From NCBI RefSeq assembly GCF_030268085.1, contig NZ_BSDE01000003.1, positions 62,001-126,000 of the forward strand: a DNA stretch of 64,000 nucleotides, read 5' to 3'. Below are positions 1 to 10,800 of this stretch, piece after piece. Numbering within the stretch: the stretch's first letter is position 1; each line of letters opens with the position of its first letter. Made by a program: the position numbers and the translations under genes. The notes beneath the pieces are model-generated. The model saw only the letters and a list, made by a program, of their open reading frames with translations, had not been told where the DNA came from and searched no databases. This DNA comes from Geothrix limicola. GTDB lineage: Bacteria; Acidobacteriota; Holophagae; Holophagales; Holophagaceae.

Positions 1-1808
1 CTCATCTTGGCGGGATCCAGTTCGAAGCCCAGGCGTCCTGTCATGGCCACATCGAAACGGAACTTGAGGGGCACGGTGCGACCCGTCGTGTGATTGGGCA
101 CCACCGTCACATGGGAAGCCATGGCATTGGCCGGATAGACGTGGCTGGCGCTCCACTGGATGAAGAGCCGCTGGAGGGCGTCCGTGTTGTCGCTGGTCCA
201 GAACTCGTGGGCATAGGCCAGGTTGCCGTAGTCCATACGCCCCCCGCCCGAAGCGCAGTCCTTGAAGAGCACCGCCGGGTGCTTGGCCTGGATGCGGCCC
301 AAAACCGAATAGAGCCCACGGGTGTACTCCACCCAGATGTGGCTCTGGTCCTGGGGTCCCAGGAAGGTCGATCCCACATTCAGGAAGTCCGCGTTCGCGT
401 CCCACTTGATGTACGAGATGCCCGGATGCTCCGTCAGCAGCTTGTCCATGAAGCCCACGATGAAGTCCTGCACCTTGGGGTTGGACAGGTCCAGCACCAC
501 CTGGGTGCCGCCCCGCCCCTTGTTGAGGGGCCGCCCTGCTGTCTGCAGGATCCAGTCGGGATGGTCCTTCACCAGCTGGCTTTCGGTGTTGGCCATCTCC
601 GGTTCCACCCAGAGCCCGAACTTCAGGCCGCGGGATTCCGCCTCCTTGGCCAGGTAGGAGAGGCCGTGCGGCAGCTTGGTCGCGTTCACCTGCCAGTCGC
701 CCAGGCCCCGTTTGTCGTCGTCGCGGGCAAAGGCGCCGTTGCCGAACCAGCCGTCGTCCACCACGAACATTTCTCCGCCCATGGTCTTCACGCCATCCAT
801 CATCTTGAGGAGCCGCGCCTCGTCGAAGGTGAAGTAGGCGCCCTCCCAGCTGTTGAGGAGAATGGGGCGCAGTTTGTCGCCGTCGCGAAGGCCCACCTTG
901 CGAGCCCACCGGTGGAGGTTACGGCTGGCCTGACCCTTGCCCTGGGCGCTGAAGGTGAAGAGGAAATGGGGCGTTTCGAAAGGGGTGCGCGGCTTCAGAT
1001 GGTAGCTGAGGTTCGCGGCGTTGAGGCCCGCCTCCAGGGACATCAGTCCATCGACATCCCGCCGCAGGCTGATGTGCCAGGCCCCGCTCCAGGCCAGGGC
1101 ACCGGCGATCACGCGACCCGTGGTTTCAGCGGCCGGACCGTCCAGCGAGAGCAGGAAGGAGGGGTTGGTGCCGAAGGCGCCCCGCACCCCGGCGCGGTTT
1201 TCCAGGGTCAGGCTCCGCTCCGTGCCGAGGGCCGTTCCTGAACGCCGGCCTTCTGAGGCCCAGGAGGAGGGGAACGAGGTCACCCACGCCGTTTCGGGCA
1301 TGTGGTCGAAGAGCATGGCCGCCGAATCCGCCCGGTGCAGGGTGAGGGGGCGTCCCTCCTCGTGGCGGATCCGCGTCCAGGTATCGAAGGTGTCCGAATC
1401 CTGGTGGGCGCGGATGAACACGCTGAGGTAGAAGGGGTGCGTCCGGTCCTTGAATTCCAGGGTCGTGAGGATGGAACCCGTGGCTTCCTGCACCTGGCTG
1501 CTGCCGGTGCAGGCCAGATCCAGGGTCGGATCCCCGTTGTCGTGGGTGACGGCGAGTCCGCCGAAGGCGTTCTGATCCCCGTAGGCCGCATGAAAGGCTT
1601 CTCCGCCCGCGGGCAGGGCGCACAGGTCCGCGTCCGCGAGGCGGGGGCCGAAGTAGCGCAGCCGCACCTGCTGGTCCTGCTGCAGGAAGAGGGTCGTATG
1701 GGCCGTGTGCAGGATGAGGGGACGCGGTGCCTCCGCGCGCAGCGCCAGCACGGCGAGCCCGATGGCGAGGCCGCAGGTCAGGTTCCGGTGAAGGCCGGAG
1801 CGCCTCAT
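1..1808 (-). CDS. alpha-galactosidase, GH36 family (C-terminus beyond window)
   Basis: This enzyme should hydrolyse terminal alpha-1,6-galactose from melibiose- or raffinose-type sugars. The first 602 residues are visible; GH36 enzymes are usually about 700 or more, so the C-terminal beta domain is cut by the window edge. Residues 1-27 form a signal peptide (RR start, hydrophobic core, ALRAEA), so it is probably periplasmic. The family signatures are present: YIKWDAN with the nucleophile Asp near residue 470, and [11 protein letters not shown] with the acid/base Asp near 540. FVVDDGWF and LWVEPEM are also typical. Its ATG overlaps the stop of galT (ATGA), so the two genes are translationally coupled. 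Confidence 0.93.
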   Translation of the reverse strand, partial: MRRSGLHRNLTCGLAIGLAVLALRAEAPRPLILHTAHTTLFLQQDQQVRLRYFGPRLADADLCALPAGGEAFHAAYGDQNAFGGLAVTHDNGDPTLDLACTGSSQVQEATGSILTTLEFKDRTHPFYLSVFIRAHQDSDTFDTWTRIRHEEGRPLTLHRADSAAMLFDHMPETAWVTSFPSSWASEGRRSGTALGTERSLTLENRAGVRGAFGTNPSFLLSLDGPAAETTGRVIAGALAWSGAWHISLRRDVDGLMSLEAGLNAANLSYHLKPRTPFETPHFLFTFSAQGKGQASRNLHRWARKVGLRDGDKLRPILLNSWEGAYFTFDEARLLKMMDGVKTMGGEMFVVDDGWFGNGAFARDDDKRGLGDWQVNATKLPHGLSYLAKEAESRGLKFGLWVEPEMANTESQLVKDHPDWILQTAGRPLNKGRGGTQVVLDLSNPKVQDFIVGFMDKLLTEHPGISYIKWDANADFLNVGSTFLGPQDQSHIWVEYTRGLYSVLGRIQAKHPAVLFKDCASGGGRMDYGNLAYAHEFWTSDNTDALQRLFIQWSASHVYPANAMASHVTVVPNHTTGRTVPLKFRFDVAMTGRLGFELDPAKM

Positions 1809-2842
1809 CGGGCGGCCTTGTAGTGAATCTCCGGCATCTCGCGCAGGCGCGCGGCGGCGACCTCGGGCGTGATGTCGCGGCCGGGCATGCCGAGCATTTC
1901 GAAACCGACCATGAACTTGCGCACCTTGGCGCTGCGCAGCAGGGGCGGATAGAAGTGCATGTGCAGGATCCACTCCGGGTGGGCATCCCCGTCGAAGGGC
2001 GCCTGGTGGAAACCCATGCTGTAGGGGAAGCTCGTGTCGAACAGGTTGTCGTAGCGCGTCGTGAGCCGCTTGATCAGGTCCGCGAGCAGCAGCCGGTCCC
2101 GGGCATCAAGATCCAGCAGCGTGCGCAGCGGCCGGCGGGGGAGCACGAGGGTCTCGAAGGGCCAGGCGGCCCAGAAGGGCACCAGGGCCACGAAGCCTTC
2201 GTTCTCGACGACGATGCGCTCGCCCGCCTTCAATTCTTCGGCGAGGAGGTCCATCAGGAGCGGGTGGCCCGCCTTGGCGAAATGGGCCCGCTGATGGTGG
2301 AGTTCCTTCAGGGATTCGTTGGGCAGATGTTCGGTCGCCCAGATCTGGCTGTGGGGATGGGGGTTGGAACAGCCCATCAGCTCGCCCTTGTTTTCGAAGA
2401 CCTGCACGCACACGATGTCTTCCCGGGCGCTCAGGGCGCGGGTCTCCGAGGTCCAGGCGTCCAGGACCGCCTCCAGCTCGGGCAGGCTCATCTCGGGCAG
2501 GCTGAGGTCATGGCGCGGGGAAAAGCAGAGCACGCGGCATTCCCCGCTTTCGGGCTCGGCCACCAGGAGGCTTTTCCTGGAAGGGACCTTGCTCCCGGAT
2601 TCCTTGGGCGTGAGCGCGGCGAAATCGTTGCCGAACACGAAGGTGCCCGTGTAGGCCGGGTTCTGATGCCCTCCGGCGCGGGCGTTGCCCGGGCAGAGAT
2701 AGCAGGCCGGATCGTAGGCGGGCCGATCCTCTCCGGCTTCCCGTTCGACCTTGCCCTGCCAGGGCCGTTGGGTCCGGTGCGGACTCACAAGGACGTACTC
2801 GCCGGTCAGCGGGTTCAGGCGGCGATGGGAGCGGTCGAACAT
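1805..2842 (-). CDS. galT: galactose-1-phosphate uridylyltransferase
   Basis: This is the Leloir pathway enzyme that exchanges UMP between UDP-glucose and galactose-1-phosphate. It has 345 residues, the normal length. The active-site motif [11 protein letters not shown] is at about residues 159-169, with the uridylylated His near 164, and CYLC at residues 47-50 supplies zinc ligands. The start is an ATG preceded by AAGGAA. It lies between the alpha-galactosidase (4-bp overlap) and a small membrane protein gene, so galactose released outside could be imported by the upstream symporter and processed here. No galK or galE is visible in the window. Confidence 0.96.
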   Translation of the reverse strand: MFDRSHRRLNPLTGEYVLVSPHRTQRPWQGKVEREAGEDRPAYDPACYLCPGNARAGGHQNPAYTGTFVFGNDFAALTPKESGSKVPSRKSLLVAEPESGECRVLCFSPRHDLSLPEMSLPELEAVLDAWTSETRALSAREDIVCVQVFENKGELMGCSNPHPHSQIWATEHLPNESLKELHHQRAHFAKAGHPLLMDLLAEELKAGERIVVENEGFVALVPFWAAWPFETLVLPRRPLRTLLDLDARDRLLLADLIKRLTTRYDNLFDTSFPYSMGFHQAPFDGDAHPEWILHMHFYPPLLRSAKVRKFMVGFEMLGMPGRDITPEVAAARLREMPEIHYKAAR

Positions 2843-2852
2843 CGAGGGTTCC

Positions 2853-3059
2853 TTATTTCATTTCCGCGCGACGGGCGCGCAGGGCGAACCCGAGCATGAC
2901 CGCCCCGAAGACGAGGATGAGTGCGCCGCACCACAGGTTCATGTTGAGGCCCAGGGATTTCCGGTAGAGCTCGGCGGGCGTGAGCAGGCCGAAGACACTC
3001 AGCAGCACGCCGAGGATGGAGAACAACAAACCGATGGGAAGGCGCAGGTCGAAGTTCAT
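2853..3059 (-). CDS. small two-helix membrane protein beside the SSS transporter
   Basis: This 68-residue protein has two hydrophobic segments (about residues 8-28 and 41-62), separated by a short polar loop, and a basic tail. It starts 10 bp after the symporter stop, with GAGGGG upstream of the ATG, and ends 10 bp before galT, so it is clearly inside the operon. I do not recognise a named family. Its position suggests an accessory or stabilising peptide for the transporter, but that is inference only. Confidence 0.75.
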   Translation of the reverse strand: MNFDLRLPIGLLFSILGVLLSVFGLLTPAELYRKSLGLNMNLWCGALILVFGAVMLGFALRARRAEMK

Positions 3060-3069
3060 GGCGTTCCCC

Positions 3070-4812
3070 TCAGGCGAAAAGGATGTTTAGGACGAGGGCC
3101 ACGAGAAGGATCAGGGCCCCCAGGTAGAGCGGCCGCTTGTACCAGGGCAGGTGCCCTTCGGCGTGCCGCTCGGTGAGGCTGTATACGAGGCCGCGCAGCT
3201 CCTCGTCGCTCTTCGTGCGGCGGGTCGCGAGGCTGATCAGAATCGTGACGATGAAGCAGGTGCTCCAGGACCAGATGGCCGTCCAGAAGTTCTGCGCCAT
3301 TTCGCTCGGGTAGACGTGCAGCACATGGCCGATCCAGCCGCCCTTGAAGAGGCTTTCGGCGCCGATGGGCACGGTCAGTCCGTGGTGGAGCGCCGCCGCC
3401 GCCGTGCCCGAAAGCAGGCCGAAGAAGGCGCCGTGGCCCGTCGTCCGCTTCCAGAACATGCCCAGCAGGAAGGTCGCGAAGAGCGGCGCGTTCACGAACG
3501 CGAAGATCAGCTGCAGCATGTCCATGATGTTGTTGAAGTGCACCGCCATGTAGGCCGTGAGGATCGACAGCAGGATGCCGCCCACCGTCGCCATGCGGCC
3601 CATCCAGAGGTAGTGGCTGTCGCTCTTATCTTTCGCGATGTGGCTCTGGTAGATGTCGTAGGTCCACACCGTGTTGAAGGCCGTCACGTTGCCCGCCATG
3701 CCGCTCATGAAGCTGGCCATCAGCGCCGTCAGGCCCAGGCCCAGCAGGCCCGTGGGGAAGTAGTGCTTGAGCATGAGCGGGATCGTCATGTCGTAGTCGT
3801 AGGACGCGCCCTTCACCGGCAGCGCGAAGCCCGTCTGGCCGCTCTTGTAGGTGAGGCCGATGGCGATCATGCCCGGCAGGATGACGAGGAAGGGGAAAAG
3901 CATCTTGGGCACGGCGGCGATGAGCGGCACCTTGCGCGCGGCCGTTTCGTTCTCGGCCACCATGGCCCGCTGCACGACGAGGAAGTCCGTGCACCAGTAG
4001 CCGAAGGAGAGCACAAAGCCCAGACCCATGGCCATGCCGAACCACTCGACGCCCATGGGATTGGCACCCGGCGTGCCCATGTGCCGCCAGGTGCTCACCC
4101 AAGCGCCGCCCGCGTAGGCCTGGCCCTGTAGATTGTGGCTGCTGCCCGCGACGAGGTTGAGGCGCTGCACGAGGCCCGTCCAACCGCCGCAGTCCTTCAG
4201 GCCCAGGAAGACGAGGGGCGCAAATCCCAGCACGATGAGGAAGAACTGCATCACCTCGTTGTAGATGGCCGAGGTCAGGCCGCCGAGGAAGATGTAGGCC
4301 AGCACGATGGCGGCGCTGATCCAGAGAGAGACGTTGAAGTTCCAACCCAGGAGCAGGTTCAACAGCTTGGCCATGGCGTACATCGAGATGCCGCTGGAAA
4401 AGACGGTCATGATGGCGAAGCTGAAGGCGTTGAAGGTGCGCGTCTTCTCGTCGTAGCGCAGCTTCAGGTATTCCGGCACGCTGCGGGCCTTGGAGCCGTA
4501 GTAGAAGGGCATCATGAAGACGCCGACGAAGACCATGGCCGGCACGGCGCCCACCCAGTAGAAGTGGGCGGTCATCATGCCGTATTTCGCGCCCGAGGCC
4601 GCCATGCCCATGACCTCCTGCGCACCCAGGTTCGCGCTCAGGAAGGCCAGGCCCGCGATCCAGGCGGGGATGGCCCGGCCCGACAGGAAGAAGTCCGTGG
4701 AGCTCTTCATGCCGCGCTTGAGCACCACGCCGATGCCGACGACGAAGGAGAAATACAGGACGAGGATGGTCCAGTCGATGGGGCCAAGCTGGATGCTCGG
4801 GATGCCGCTCAT
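3070..4812 (-). CDS. sodium:solute symporter (SSS family), probable sugar transporter
   Basis: An inner-membrane Na+-coupled symporter of 580 residues with about 14 hydrophobic helices. The N-terminal part reads like SGLT-type sugar transporters: TDFFLSGR, IPAWIAGLAFLSANLGAQE, then YWVGAVPAM. FLGGLTSAIYNEVMQ and the later FMSGMAGNVTAFNTVWTYD segment are also typical of the family. I chose the ATG at 4812 because GGAGAGG lies just upstream; the frame stays open 27 codons further but without a good ribosome site. The operon with galT and an alpha-galactosidase suggests galactose or a galactoside as substrate. Confidence 0.88.
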   Translation of the reverse strand: MSGIPSIQLGPIDWTILVLYFSFVVGIGVVLKRGMKSSTDFFLSGRAIPAWIAGLAFLSANLGAQEVMGMAASGAKYGMMTAHFYWVGAVPAMVFVGVFMMPFYYGSKARSVPEYLKLRYDEKTRTFNAFSFAIMTVFSSGISMYAMAKLLNLLLGWNFNVSLWISAAIVLAYIFLGGLTSAIYNEVMQFFLIVLGFAPLVFLGLKDCGGWTGLVQRLNLVAGSSHNLQGQAYAGGAWVSTWRHMGTPGANPMGVEWFGMAMGLGFVLSFGYWCTDFLVVQRAMVAENETAARKVPLIAAVPKMLFPFLVILPGMIAIGLTYKSGQTGFALPVKGASYDYDMTIPLMLKHYFPTGLLGLGLTALMASFMSGMAGNVTAFNTVWTYDIYQSHIAKDKSDSHYLWMGRMATVGGILLSILTAYMAVHFNNIMDMLQLIFAFVNAPLFATFLLGMFWKRTTGHGAFFGLLSGTAAAALHHGLTVPIGAESLFKGGWIGHVLHVYPSEMAQNFWTAIWSWSTCFIVTILISLATRRTKSDEELRGLVYSLTERHAEGHLPWYKRPLYLGALILLVALVLNILFA

Positions 4813-4914
4813 GGGCCTCTCCAGGTCGATGGGCAAGGGCCCGAGTGGATGATAGGGCGCCCGGCCCTGATATCCCAGAAGCCCGCCGGTCAATTTTGTA
4901 AGGAATCAGGTCAC

Positions 4915-6666
4915 CTATTTTTCGACCTTCGGAGCCTGGAGGTACTCATGCATCAGGAGGAGATCCACCGCCGAGGTCCAGGCAAAGCCGCGACAACGAA
5001 GGCCTTTCCCAGACAGCGAGTCGTAGTTTTCATAGTGTCCACCAGCCAGAGCCACCGTGTCACAGAAACGTCGAGCGATTTCACGTGAGAGATCCGGTCG
5101 GCCTCCCCGACGCAATCCGTCCACTAGCAGGTAGGTCGTCGGCGCCCAGATCGGCCCCAGCCAGTAGCCATCGGGTTGGTAGTGGGAACTCATGGGATCC
5201 TCGGTGGCCGGGCCATAGGGCGTGAGGAACCGCTGCTCCAGTTCCTCGGCCATCCGGTTGAACACGGCCTTGTCCAGATGCTCCCCCAGCACCAGGGGTA
5301 TCAGGTTGAGCAGGGAGGTCGGTTCGGCCTCCACAGCCTCTGTGCCCACTTTGCGCACGACGAAGTGACGGCCATTCCAGAAGCGCGCCATGAGCCGCTT
5401 GAGATGGGCCTCGGCGCGGCACTCCCATTCGGCCGCCTCGGCGGGGCGGTCCAACCCCCGAGCCACCCGCGCGAGGGCCTTCATCTGCAGCACCAGGTAA
5501 GCCTGCAGGTCCGGAGACTGGTAGGCGGCCTTGGGATCCCCGAGGACGCTCGCGTTGTCCCACCCGCTTTCCCATCCCGAATGCTCGCCGGCGTAGGCGG
5601 GGATGCCGTCGTGGTTCAGGTCGCGATGGGCGAACCAGAATTCGGTCCACTTCTTCAGCGGCGGATAGACCCGCTCCAGCTGCGCCTTCGTGAAGGGGTG
5701 CCAGTCCATCAGCTTCATCAGGGCCCAGCCGTGGATGGGCGGCTTGGTCACGCCGCGGTACATGAAGTCGGGCGCGGTTTCATCGGGTAGCTGGCCGTTG
5801 ACGTCGGCATTGAGAAAGGGCAGGAGGAACTGCTCCAGGCCCGCCTCTAGATCCGTGCGCCCCAGGGCCAGGGCCGGGAAGCAGTGGTCCCAGGGCCAGA
5901 CCGCGTTCATGTCCACCTTGGCCACCAGGACGGCTTCCGTGGGGAAGTTCGTATCGGGCGGCGCGTAGAGGCTCCAGAGGTTCCACCAGGCGGCCTCGGC
6001 CATGGCACGACGCTCCGGCGGGACGCTCGGCAGCTTCGTACGGAAAGCCTCCCAGGAGGCCTCGATGGCCGCGAGATCCTTCGCGGGCTCCGGATGCAGC
6101 CACTCGGTTTCCGCGCCCTGATGCATGCGCAGGGCCACGCGCAGTCGTCCCTCAGTGGCCCTTAGGCGCCAGCCCTTCTCCTGGCGTTCGGCACGCCCCT
6201 GCAGCATCTGGACATCCAGTGTCCAACCCTCTGCTTCCATGGAGAAGCGCCGCACGGGGTCTTCTTTCGAAGCACCGAGGTTCAATCCCGTCTTCACACC
6301 CGCGAGGTCCACGTCCATGTCCCACCCATCGATCACGGCATCGCAGCGCCCCAGCAGGTAGACCTGGGCATGGGGCGCGACGCGGCCGCCCGCGCTGACC
6401 TGGATGTGGCTTGCCGTGGCTGTGAGGGCCAGGGGGCGGAGCTTGCCGTTCACGAGAAAGGTCAGGTCCAGCCAGGAGCCCTTCTCCTCCAGCATGCGGC
6501 TGAACACGTAGCGGAGGGTGGCGGGCTTGTCCGTCGGATACAGCGCGATCCAGGAGTCCCGGCGGCTGAAGAAGGTGTGGCGCAGGTCCACGGGAAACGC
6601 GGCGCGGAGACCCATCACGCAAAGCAGGACCACCAGGCAGGTTCGAAAGAAGGCCGATCTCCGCAT
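4915..6666 (-). CDS. secreted (alpha/alpha)6-barrel glycoside hydrolase, trehalase/GH63-like
   Basis: A 583-residue protein with a signal peptide (MRRSAFFRTCLVVLLCVMG) and a C-terminal catalytic domain of six-hairpin glycosidase type. WDHCFPALALG, HSGWESGWDNAS and GYWLGPIWAPTTYL match the conserved blocks of trehalase (GH37) and GH63/MGH1-like enzymes, which invert alpha-glucosidic bonds. The N-terminal 200 residues form a separate beta-rich region. The start was moved to the ATG at 6666, preceded by GGAG, because the longer frame lacks a signal sequence at its N-terminus. The exact substrate cannot be told from sequence; the neighbours suggest a plant or microbial oligosaccharide. Confidence 0.78.
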   Translation of the reverse strand: MRRSAFFRTCLVVLLCVMGLRAAFPVDLRHTFFSRRDSWIALYPTDKPATLRYVFSRMLEEKGSWLDLTFLVNGKLRPLALTATASHIQVSAGGRVAPHAQVYLLGRCDAVIDGWDMDVDLAGVKTGLNLGASKEDPVRRFSMEAEGWTLDVQMLQGRAERQEKGWRLRATEGRLRVALRMHQGAETEWLHPEPAKDLAAIEASWEAFRTKLPSVPPERRAMAEAAWWNLWSLYAPPDTNFPTEAVLVAKVDMNAVWPWDHCFPALALGRTDLEAGLEQFLLPFLNADVNGQLPDETAPDFMYRGVTKPPIHGWALMKLMDWHPFTKAQLERVYPPLKKWTEFWFAHRDLNHDGIPAYAGEHSGWESGWDNASVLGDPKAAYQSPDLQAYLVLQMKALARVARGLDRPAEAAEWECRAEAHLKRLMARFWNGRHFVVRKVGTEAVEAEPTSLLNLIPLVLGEHLDKAVFNRMAEELEQRFLTPYGPATEDPMSSHYQPDGYWLGPIWAPTTYLLVDGLRRGGRPDLSREIARRFCDTVALAGGHYENYDSLSGKGLRCRGFAWTSAVDLLLMHEYLQAPKVEK

Positions 6667-7074
6667 GAAAACTCCGAAGGAAATGCCGGTGCGCCGCTTC
6701 GCCCCACCTCGATGATGAACACGCGGCGCCCGCGGCGATACGGCCTGACCTAAACCCTTCCAAGATTGACCGGCAGCCTCCTGTCCCGCCCCAGCGCCCC
6801 GCCTTATTCTCTCTCTGACCATCCACCCGCCCATTCATTCGACTCCCCAAACGAAAACCAACATTCCCGTTTTTCTTCTCCGTTCACCTTCAGCTTCTAT
6901 ACCGAGCCCCACCCACCCCCACATCCACCCAACACAGGGCGGCCCTCCGAGAGGGCACCCCTTCCTGGACCTCTCCGCCTCGACGCGGGGCTGCCCGGGT
7001 TTTGCCTCCATGCCCCCAGGAGTCTCATGCGATCCCCCTCCTCCCCTCCCAACCCCCTTTTCCAAGGTGGCCTC
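6667..7074. other. divergent intergenic region, pyrimidine-rich
   Basis: This 408-bp gap separates the minus-strand hydrolase from the plus-strand outer-membrane genes and must hold both promoters. The plus strand is strongly C/T-rich. I could not pick a convincing -35/-10 pair. One C-tract cluster (6907-6930) gives a G-quadruplex motif on the minus strand. Plus-strand frames here are open but lack coding character. Confidence 0.6.
6907..6930 (-). other. putative G-quadruplex motif
   Basis: Read on the minus strand this stretch has four runs of at least three G separated by loops of 7, 1 and 1 nt, which satisfies the usual G3+N1-7 rule. It sits between divergent promoters. Folding in the cell is not shown by sequence. 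Confidence 0.4.
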
Positions 7075-7800
7075 ATGATTCGTTCCACCCTTCTCGTGGC
7101 CCTCGCGGCCGGCCTCGTCGGCCTCCCGGCTCGATCAGCCGAGACGCCCTTCCAGATGGGCTTGGCCCTGCGCACGGGCTACAGCCTGAGCACGCAGGAC
7201 CACCTCAATCCGAGCCTGTTCGGCCTGGGTCTGTCCGGCGACTACGCGCTCAGCAGCACCCAGACCCTCCGGGGTGAGCTGGCCTACTTCTACGAGGCCG
7301 GGCGCACGTACCGCACCGACTTCCTGCCCGCCGCGCCGGGCCAGGCCCAGCCCGATCCCACCAAGTCCGCCGACGTCCGCAAGAACAAGCTGGAAGGCCT
7401 GACGCTGCGCCTCAGCGGCATCCAGGCCCTGTCCTCCGGATGGTCGATGCAGGGCGGCCTGCAGATCGGCAACAGCCGCTTCACGCAGGAGTACATCGGC
7501 AACACCATCGACGCGAACCGGCTGTATCAGGACACCTACAACGGCGTGCCCGTGAAGTCCGCCCTGAAGCTGAGCCCCTTCGCCGGGCTGCAGTACGACA
7601 TCGACCGCGACGGCGCGGTGGAACTGAACCTCATCGGGCTTTCCTACACGGCCATCGAGTTCCAGCACACGCCCGGCGCACCCCTGGTGTCCGGCGATCT
7701 CACCCGGCCCGGTTCCCACCTCGTCTACGCCGGAGACCACCTGGAGGAGCGCTCCCGGATGCGCCTGGCCGTCGAGTTCAGCTACCGCTTCCGCTTCTGA
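7075..7800 (+). CDS. outer-membrane beta-barrel protein
   Basis: A 241-residue protein with a cleavable signal peptide (MIRSTLLVALAAG, cleavage after ARSAE or nearby) and alternating polar/hydrophobic strands throughout, ending FSYRFRF. A terminal Phe is the usual recognition signal for the barrel assembly machinery. I chose the ATG at 7075 (AAGGTGG upstream) rather than longer starts, because only this one places the signal peptide at the N-terminus. It lies 15 bp before a TonB-dependent receptor and may help sense or pass glycans, but no specific family was recognised. Confidence 0.8.
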   Translation: MIRSTLLVALAAGLVGLPARSAETPFQMGLALRTGYSLSTQDHLNPSLFGLGLSGDYALSSTQTLRGELAYFYEAGRTYRTDFLPAAPGQAQPDPTKSADVRKNKLEGLTLRLSGIQALSSGWSMQGGLQIGNSRFTQEYIGNTIDANRLYQDTYNGVPVKSALKLSPFAGLQYDIDRDGAVELNLIGLSYTAIEFQHTPGAPLVSGDLTRPGSHLVYAGDHLEERSRMRLAVEFSYRFRF

Positions 7801-7815
7801 GACCAGGGAGAATCC

Positions 7816-10800
7816 ATGTTGCGCAACCGTCTGTTTCCCCTCTCCAGCTCCATCCTCTTCCTGCTGGTGGGCACCGGCCTCCAGGCCCAGGAAAGCGCCA
7901 TCCTGCACGGCGTCGTCAAAGGCCCCGACGGCCAGGGCATCCCCGAGGCCCGGGTCACGCTGGAATCCCCCGCCCTCTTCAGTCCCCGCGTCCTCACCAC
8001 CAACAAGAACGGCGAATGGCGCGCGCCCCTGCTGCCCATCGGCAGCTTCAAGGTCACGGTGGCCAAAGATGGCTTCGATTCCACCCACCGCGGCGACATC
8101 CGCCTGGGCATCGGCAGCAATGTCCGCATCGACCTCGCCCTGGCACCCATCAAGTCCGCCGTCGTGGAAGTGCTGGCCGCGAGCGGCAGCGTCATCGACA
8201 AGACCCAGGTGAATTCCGGCGCCAACTATTCGGCCGAAGCCATGTCGGAGCTGCCCCTGGTGGACCGGAACTTCTTCGGCGCCCTCGACATGACGGCGGG
8301 AACCTCCGCCAGCATCGACGGCTCGTACATCATCCGCGGCGGCTCCAACACCTACACGAACTTCCGCGTGAACGGCGCCGAGGTGAAGGACGACTACGCC
8401 AACGGCCTCGGCGCCACCTGGGCCATCGACGACAACATCGAGGACGCCCAGGTGGTCACCTCCCAGGTGAACGTGCGCTTCGGCCGCGCCCTGGGCGGCG
8501 CCGTGAACATCGTCACCAAGAGCGGCGGCAACACCTTCGAGGGCTCGCTGCGCGTCAAGCTCTCCCGCGACGACTGGCGGGCCCGCACGCCTGACACGAC
8601 GCCCGACGCCCAGTGGGCCGATACGCTCAACCGCGAGTACGACCTCACCTTCCGCGGTCCCCTCGTCAAGGACCGCCTCTGGTTCGCCGTCGGCACCATC
8701 CTCAAGCCCAACCAGGCCTGGAGCCAGGGCCTGGCCCAGTTTCCCGCCGAGGCCAACGCGCCCATGCAGACCGGCGATGCCGGTGTGGACGCCCTGCTGA
8801 ACGCGGGGCCCGGGAACGGCTACAAGGTGGCCAGCTTCGACAACGGGAAGTTCTACACCGAGAAGTTCGATTCCCACTACTACGAGGGCAAGCTCACCGG
8901 CGCCGTCACGACGGATCACATCGTCGAGCTGAGCTTCGTGGACCAGAAGCAGGTCTACTCCAACGCCGATCCTTCGGGCCAGGCCCTGAGCCTCGCCTCC
9001 CTGGGCAACCAGTTCAACAAGTACCAGATGGCCAGCTTCAATTACAAAGGCGTGCTGGGCCCGGCAGCCTTCCTCGAGGGACGCTACACCACCAGCAAGA
9101 CGACTTGGGGACAGGACACGGGCGATCCGGCCTATGGCGGCCAGGAAGGCGTCTACGTGCAGCTGGGCCAGGCGGGCTTCCCCGATAACGGCCTGCAGGG
9201 ATTCGGCCTTCCCTTCGGCTTCGCCCTGGGGGCGACTCCCGAAGTGCATGGCAACGTCAGCGCCGCCCTCAACCTCAACCTGGCCCCGCAGGCCGCGGGA
9301 TCACACGACATCGACCTGGGCTTCGAGTACTTCGACAGCTACACCGACAACGGCGAGGACTGGGGCAAGCGCAGCCTGCGCTTCGACGTAGGCGGCGCCT
9401 ACTACAACGATCAGACGAAGAGCTACCTCTTCCCGGTGCTCAACTATCCGAAAAACCCGTCGGACTACTACGTCTACCACAGCCCCGACGACGGCCACAG
9501 CTACGGCGCCGCGCCCTTCGTCCGCCAGGCCCTGGGGCCCAAGGGCCGGGCCCACTGCAGCCAGTTCGGCACCTACGCCAACGAGACCTGGACCATCAAT
9601 CCCAACATCCAGGTCGGCGCGGGCCTGCGCTTCGACACCAACAAGGCCACCGATGTGGACGGGCGCGTCATGGCCAAATCCACGGATCCCACCTACTCCT
9701 TCATCTTCCGATGGGATCCCAGGGGGGACAGCAGCCATCTCGTGACCTTCACGGCCGCCAACAACGCGGGCAACTTCAACCAAGCCCTCTTCGGGCAGTT
9801 CACCGCCAAGAAGACCACGGTGGAGGTGGACCGCGGCTGGGGCGCCAATGCGGCGGACCTGGGCGCAGGCACGCCCTCCCAGGTCGTGAACTTCGTCGAC
9901 TACAAGACCCTGGTGGACCTGGCCAACTACAGCCGCATCGTCTCCTTCGTCGACCAGACCAAGCGAAACGCCCTGGCGCCGGACCTGCGCCCCCCCCGCA
10001 CCCAGGAGTTCACCCTCGGCTACAAACGCGGCTACGCCGACCAGTCCCGCGTGGGCATCACCTTCGTCTACCGCCGCTGGCTGGACATGTGGGCCCAGCG
10101 CTGGGACTTCGCGGATCCCTATGTCATCACCGTGCAGGATCCCTCCCACTCGGGCCTGCCCGCCATGCAGGACATCACCCGCCGCTACGACAACAGCAAC
10201 GACCTCACCCGCCAGTACAAGGCCGTCGAGGTGGAGTTCGTGCGGCATTTCGGCCCCCGCTGGAGCGTCCAGGGCAACTACACCTATAGCCGCCTGACCG
10301 GCAACAACGACGACGGCGACATCGCCTGGGGCGGCTGGCGGAACAACGATCCCACCATGGGCACCATCATGTGGAACCCCATCGTGCTGCAGAACATGGG
10401 CCTCAGCCGCGCGGATTACGGCGCTTCGGGCCTGCTCGCGAACAACCAGAGCCAGAAGGCCCGGCTCGCCCTGCTCCACGTGCTGCCCGTGGGGAAGAAC
10501 GGCCGCATGACCCTCTCCCTCATGGCCAGCTACGACAGCGGCAAGCCCTGGAACGCGCGGAACTACGCCGCCATCGACCAGACCAAGTGGGGCGTCGACC
10601 TCAACGCGAAATACCCGAACCTCGGCGTTTCGCCCGATGCCGTCTACCGCCAGTACTACGCCGCGCTGGGCGCCTACTCCTTCAATGACATCTACAACGT
10701 CGACATGAAGGCCACCTGGGACATCCCGCTCTCCACCTCCAGCGTCCACTTCATCGGCGACGCCAGCATTTCCAACGTCTTCAACGTGACCATGCCCATG

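Noticed and set aside
90-1241. Plus-strand frame at the window start
   Set aside because: Antisense to the GH36 alpha-galactosidase, which has intact catalytic motifs.
5077-5092. parS-like sequence TTTCACGTGA
   Set aside because: Only about 12 of 16 positions match the consensus; it lies inside a glycosidase gene and 41 kb from parAB.
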